Shown here one piece after another: positions 14,364-17,274 of a stretch of DNA of 17,274 bases. How positions within the stretch are numbered: the first letter of the stretch is position 1; each line of letters starts with the position of its first letter. The DNA comes from HLUCCA09 sp038757905 (lineage in GTDB: Bacteria > Pseudomonadota > Alphaproteobacteria > Rhodobacterales > Rhodobacteraceae), in NCBI GenBank assembly GCA_038757905.1, contig JBCDGG010000120.1, forward strand, positions 1-17,274, written 5' to 3'. Below the pieces are notes generated by a model. That model did not search any database. It was not told the origin of the DNA and saw only the letters and a program-made list of their open reading frames with translations. Both the position numbers and the translations under genes were made by a program.

Positions 14364-15374
14364 ATGGTTTCCAACTGCACACGGCGTATGGCCATTGGCG
14401 CTGCGATCGTCGCCGGATCGCTTGCAGCCAGCGTAGGGGGCGGCCTCGCCCAGGACAGGTTGACACTCCGCCTGGCGACGGCCGGATCAGAGACCGATCA
14501 GCGCTCCGTTGCCATGGCCCAGGTCTTCGCGCCCATGGTGGCGGAGTTTGCCGATTACCAGCCCGGGTATAACGCGACGCTCTTCGCACAGGGAACCGAG
14601 CTGGAAGCGATCAGCCGCGGAAACCTTGAGATGTCGATCGCATCGGCACAGGAGCTGGCGCAGTTCTTCCCGGAGTTTTCCATCTTCGCGACGGGCTATG
14701 TGCATCAGGACGCCGCCCACCAAGTGCGCGTGTTCAACGACTCGTTGATGGATCCCTTCAAGCAGACCGTCGAAGAAGAGCTGGGGGTCAAGCTTCTGTC
14801 GGTCATGTATCTCGGACGCCGCCATGTGAACCTGCGCCAGTGCCGCGACGAGCTTGACGTGAAGACGCCGGACGATCTGGCCGGTGTCAATCTGCGGATG
14901 CCGGGCACCGATGCGTGGCAGTTCCTCGGCAAGGCGCTTGGGGCCGCACCGACGCCGATGGCCTTCACCGAGGTCTACACGGCGCTCTCGACCGGGGCCG
15001 TCGACGGCCAGGACAACCCGCTGCCGACGGTCGTCGACGCGAAGTTCTACGAGGTCACCTGCCAGATCGCTCTGACGTCGCATCTGGTCGACCTGAACTA
15101 CATCGCCTTCTCCAAGGCTGTCTGGGACGGGCTGTCGCCCGATCAGCAGCTTGTGGTGCAGCGCGCGGCAGACGCCGCCGCCGCATGGGGGCGCCTGAAG
15201 CAGCTCGACAAGGAAAACAGCCTGGCTGACTTCATCCGCAGCCAAGACGTGGAGATCTACACGCCGGACCTCGATGCGTTCCGCACGCATGTGCAGGCGC
15301 AATATGTCGGCAGCGAGGTTGCCGCAAGCTGGCCCGATGGGGTGCTCGACCGGATCAACGCACTGGGCAACTGA
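14364..15374 (+). CDS. dctP: TRAP transporter substrate-binding protein
   Basis: 336 residues. A signal peptide is clear: charged NCTRR start, hydrophobic stretch about 10-28, cleavage likely after GGGLAQ (residue 30). The mature DctP fold shows LTLRLATAGSETDQ (33-46), then the conserved ligand arginine Arg178 in GVNLRMPGTDAWQFLGKALG (174-193) and the family segment AFTEVYTALSTGAVDGQDNP (200-219). TRAP binding proteins of this type capture organic acids in the periplasm and deliver them to DctQM. The substrate is not evident; neighbours suggest a compound oxidised by the Gfo/Idh/MocA enzyme. A strong ribosome site, AAGGGAGGA, precedes the ATG. Cys156-His154 type metal sites are not evident. 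Confidence 0.92.
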   Translation: MVSNCTRRMAIGAAIVAGSLAASVGGGLAQDRLTLRLATAGSETDQRSVAMAQVFAPMVAEFADYQPGYNATLFAQGTELEAISRGNLEMSIASAQELAQFFPEFSIFATGYVHQDAAHQVRVFNDSLMDPFKQTVEEELGVKLLSVMYLGRRHVNLRQCRDELDVKTPDDLAGVNLRMPGTDAWQFLGKALGAAPTPMAFTEVYTALSTGAVDGQDNPLPTVVDAKFYEVTCQIALTSHLVDLNYIAFSKAVWDGLSPDQQLVVQRAADAAAAWGRLKQLDKENSLADFIRSQDVEIYTPDLDAFRTHVQAQYVGSEVAASWPDGVLDRINALGN

Positions 15375-15406
15375 GGCGGTCCTGACGGCGCCGCGGGAGA
15401 CCCCAG

Positions 15407-15967
15407 ATGAAACATGTCTCGACCTGGGTCATCCGCGGTGCCGAGGGCATTGCCGCCGCCCTGTTGGCGGCAATGTTCGTGACGTTCCTCCTGCAGATCT
15501 ACTCCCGCTACGTTCTGGTCATGCCCTTCGGCTGGACGCTGGAGCTTTGCCTGATCCTGTGGGTCTGGATCGTGTTCTTCGGCAACGCCTTCCTCGTGCG
15601 GGAGAAGGACCATGTGAGCTTTGACATTCTGTATCTGGCGACGCCGCGCCGGGTCCGTCAGGTTCTGGCGCTGATCTCCGCCGCCGCGATCGTCCTTGGG
15701 ATGCTGTGGTCGCTCCTGCCGACATGGGATTACGTGGACTGGATGAAGATCCGGAAGACGACGACGGTGCGAAATCCCTTCACCGGCGACAAGATCCCGA
15801 TGCGCACGATCTTCTCGATCTACATGGTCTTTATGATAGCGGTCATGCTGCGTTACGCGTGGCGGATCTTCGATGTGTTCCGGAACGGCCCGCCCGACAG
15901 CGATCACGAGTTGCCGGGACACGATCATGCGTCCCCTGCCATTCAGGAGGGGGACGAAGCCGTATGA
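15407..15967 (+). CDS. dctQ: TRAP transporter small membrane subunit
   Basis: 186 residues with four hydrophobic segments typical of DctQ: about 13-36 (AAALLAAMFVTFLLQIYSRY), 45-62 (TLELCLILWVWIVFFGNA), 86-105 (VLALISAAAIVLGMLWSLLP) and 133-151 (MRTIFSIYMVFMIAVMLRYA). The EKDHVSFDILY segment after segment 2 (66-76) is the family's conserved cytoplasmic loop. It partners DctM to make the Na+-driven importer. It follows dctP by 32 nt with GGGAGA as ribosome site, and its TGA overlaps the dctM start as ATGA, so the two are coupled. An unusual hydrophilic C-terminal tail (about 158-186) is rich in Asp, Glu and His. Confidence 0.9.
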   Translation: MKHVSTWVIRGAEGIAAALLAAMFVTFLLQIYSRYVLVMPFGWTLELCLILWVWIVFFGNAFLVREKDHVSFDILYLATPRRVRQVLALISAAAIVLGMLWSLLPTWDYVDWMKIRKTTTVRNPFTGDKIPMRTIFSIYMVFMIAVMLRYAWRIFDVFRNGPPDSDHELPGHDHASPAIQEGDEAV

Positions 15968-17259
15968 GCATGGAGCTTGCGGCCTGCCTCGTCACTCTGT
16001 TTCTGCTGGCGGGGATCGGCACGCCGATCGGCTACGCCATCCTCTTGGCAGCGATCGTCTATCTGTCGACGGGCGGGCTCGACGTCGCACTTGCGGGCGA
16101 GAAGATCCTGCAGGGCCTCTATGGCAGCTTCGTGCTTCTCGCGGTGCCACTCTTCATCGTCGCGGCCAACATCATGAACGCGGGGACCATCTCGGAACGC
16201 CTGCTCAACTTCTGCGTCGCGGCGGTCGGGCGGTTTCGCGGCGGGCTGGGTCACGTAAATGTCGTGGCCTCCCTGATCTTCTCGGGCATGTCCGGCTCGG
16301 CCGTGGCCGATGCAGCCGGCATCGGCAAGATCATCATCGAGATGATGACGAAGGACGGCAGATACGGCCGGGGATATGCGGCGGCGATCACCGCGGCCTC
16401 GGCGACCATCGGCCCGATCATTCCGCCATCCATCCCGATGGTGCTCTATGCGCTCGTCTCCAACGCCTCCATCGGGACGCTGTTTCTGGCGGGCATTCTG
16501 CCGGGCCTTGTGATGGGGGCCGTTCTGATGGCGATGAACGCCTATCTCGCGGGCAAACGCGGCTTTGCCATCGAGGAGCCCGTGCCGCTGCGGGAGCTGC
16601 CCGCCAAGACGGTGAACGCCTTTCCAGCGCTGCTGATGCCGGTGATCCTGCTCTACGGGATCTATGGCGGGGTCACGACCCCGACGGAGGCGGCCGCGGT
16701 CGCGGCGCTCTATGCGCTGCTGCTCGCCGGTCTCTTCTACCGGGCGCTCACCCTCGGCGGGCTCTACCGGATCTTTGTGGAAAGCGCCCGGTCCTCGGCG
16801 GCGGTGGGGATTGTCATCGGCGGCGCGCTCATCCTGAACTTCATCGTCGTGCAGGAGAACATTCCGAACCTCATGTCGGAATACCTGACGGGGATCGACG
16901 TGCACCCCCTCGTGTTCCTGCTCCTCGTCAATCTGCTCATCCTGCTGCTCGGCTGCGTGCTCGACGCGACCACGATCATCCTCGTGATCGTGCCGCTGTT
17001 CATCCCGACGTGCCAGGCGCTGGGCATAGATCTGGTGCATTTCGGCGTTCTGGTCGTGGTGAACTCGATGATCGGTCTCATCACGCCGCCCTACGGAATT
17101 CTGCTGTTTGTGATCAACGCGGTAACAGGCATTCCCTTAGGCGAGATCATTCGCGAGGTGTGGTCGTTTCTCGCTGTCCTGATCCTTGCGCTGCTGCTGA
17201 TGATCTGTTTCCCGGGCATCGTACTCTTCCTGCCGCGCGTCTTCGGATATGCCGGGTGA
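15964..17259 (+). CDS. dctM: TRAP transporter large membrane subunit
   Basis: 431 residues, an almost wholly hydrophobic 12-segment DctM transporter. Conserved loops are visible: FSGMSGSAVADAAGIG (106-121) and IGPIIPPSIPM (149-159), which belong to the Na+-site/hairpin region of the first half, with the second-half counterpart LITPPYGILLFV near 379-390. It moves the substrate handed over by DctP together with Na+ across the inner membrane. The ATG at 15964 overlaps the dctQ stop (ATGA). Only 15 bp remain after its stop, so whether further catabolic genes follow is not visible. Confidence 0.95.
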   Translation: MSMELAACLVTLFLLAGIGTPIGYAILLAAIVYLSTGGLDVALAGEKILQGLYGSFVLLAVPLFIVAANIMNAGTISERLLNFCVAAVGRFRGGLGHVNVVASLIFSGMSGSAVADAAGIGKIIIEMMTKDGRYGRGYAAAITAASATIGPIIPPSIPMVLYALVSNASIGTLFLAGILPGLVMGAVLMAMNAYLAGKRGFAIEEPVPLRELPAKTVNAFPALLMPVILLYGIYGGVTTPTEAAAVAALYALLLAGLFYRALTLGGLYRIFVESARSSAAVGIVIGGALILNFIVVQENIPNLMSEYLTGIDVHPLVFLLLVNLLILLLGCVLDATTIILVIVPLFIPTCQALGIDLVHFGVLVVVNSMIGLITPPYGILLFVINAVTGIPLGEIIREVWSFLAVLILALLLMICFPGIVLFLPRVFGYAG

Positions 17260-17274
17260 CGCGGATGGGGGCAG

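Noticed and set aside
15943..17040. 365-codon minus-strand frame opposite dctM
   Set aside because: Asp/Arg/His-rich shadow of a membrane protein gene.

Overview
The window is high-GC, densely coded DNA that reads like an alphaproteobacterium, most likely Rhodobacteraceae (Roseobacter-type). The reasons are the codon use, the TRAP transporter, the carnitine/betaine catabolic genes and the GntR/FCD and GlxA-type regulators. It holds 15 confident protein genes, one of them cut by the left edge. I see no rRNA, tRNA, CRISPR array, insertion sequence or phage gene.

Left block (1-6879): a tight five-gene minus-strand operon, read from 5852 towards 1, encodes an acyl-CoA dehydrogenase, an ADP-forming ATP-grasp acyl-CoA synthetase, a CaiD-like enoyl-CoA hydratase, a BKACE (DUF849) dehydrocarnitine-cleaving enzyme and an L-carnitine 3-dehydrogenase. 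Its gene junctions are either overlapping (TGATG, ATGA) or 1-3 nt apart. Together the genes spell a CoA-dependent route from gamma-butyrobetaine (or crotonobetaine) through carnitinyl-CoA and carnitine to dehydrocarnitine, then betainyl-CoA plus acetoacetate, and so to glycine betaine. A GlxA/AraC-type regulator resembling CdhR is divergently transcribed 76 bp away.

Middle block (6880-11222): a LysE/RhtB exporter, then a minus-strand operon of VOC protein, SoxR and GNAT acetyltransferase, then an MFS drug-type exporter, all on the minus strand. In front of the VOC gene lies a near-textbook SoxR operator (CCTCAACCAATGTTGAGG) inside a promoter with the 19-bp spacer typical of MerR-family activation. 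The trio is therefore probably a SoxR-autoregulated redox-drug response operon.

Gene-poor stretches: 9424-9986 and 11223-12362 hold no recognisable gene. The second contains an isolated palindromic TGA-N9-TCA box resembling iron-responsive operators.

Right block (12363-17274): a GntR/FCD regulator (minus) is divergent from a Gfo/Idh/MocA dehydrogenase followed by a complete dctP-dctQ-dctM TRAP transporter (plus). This looks like an uptake-plus-oxidation locus for an unidentified organic acid or sugar derivative. A similar 11-bp motif occurs in front of the dehydrogenase gene and in front of dctP and may be a shared operator.
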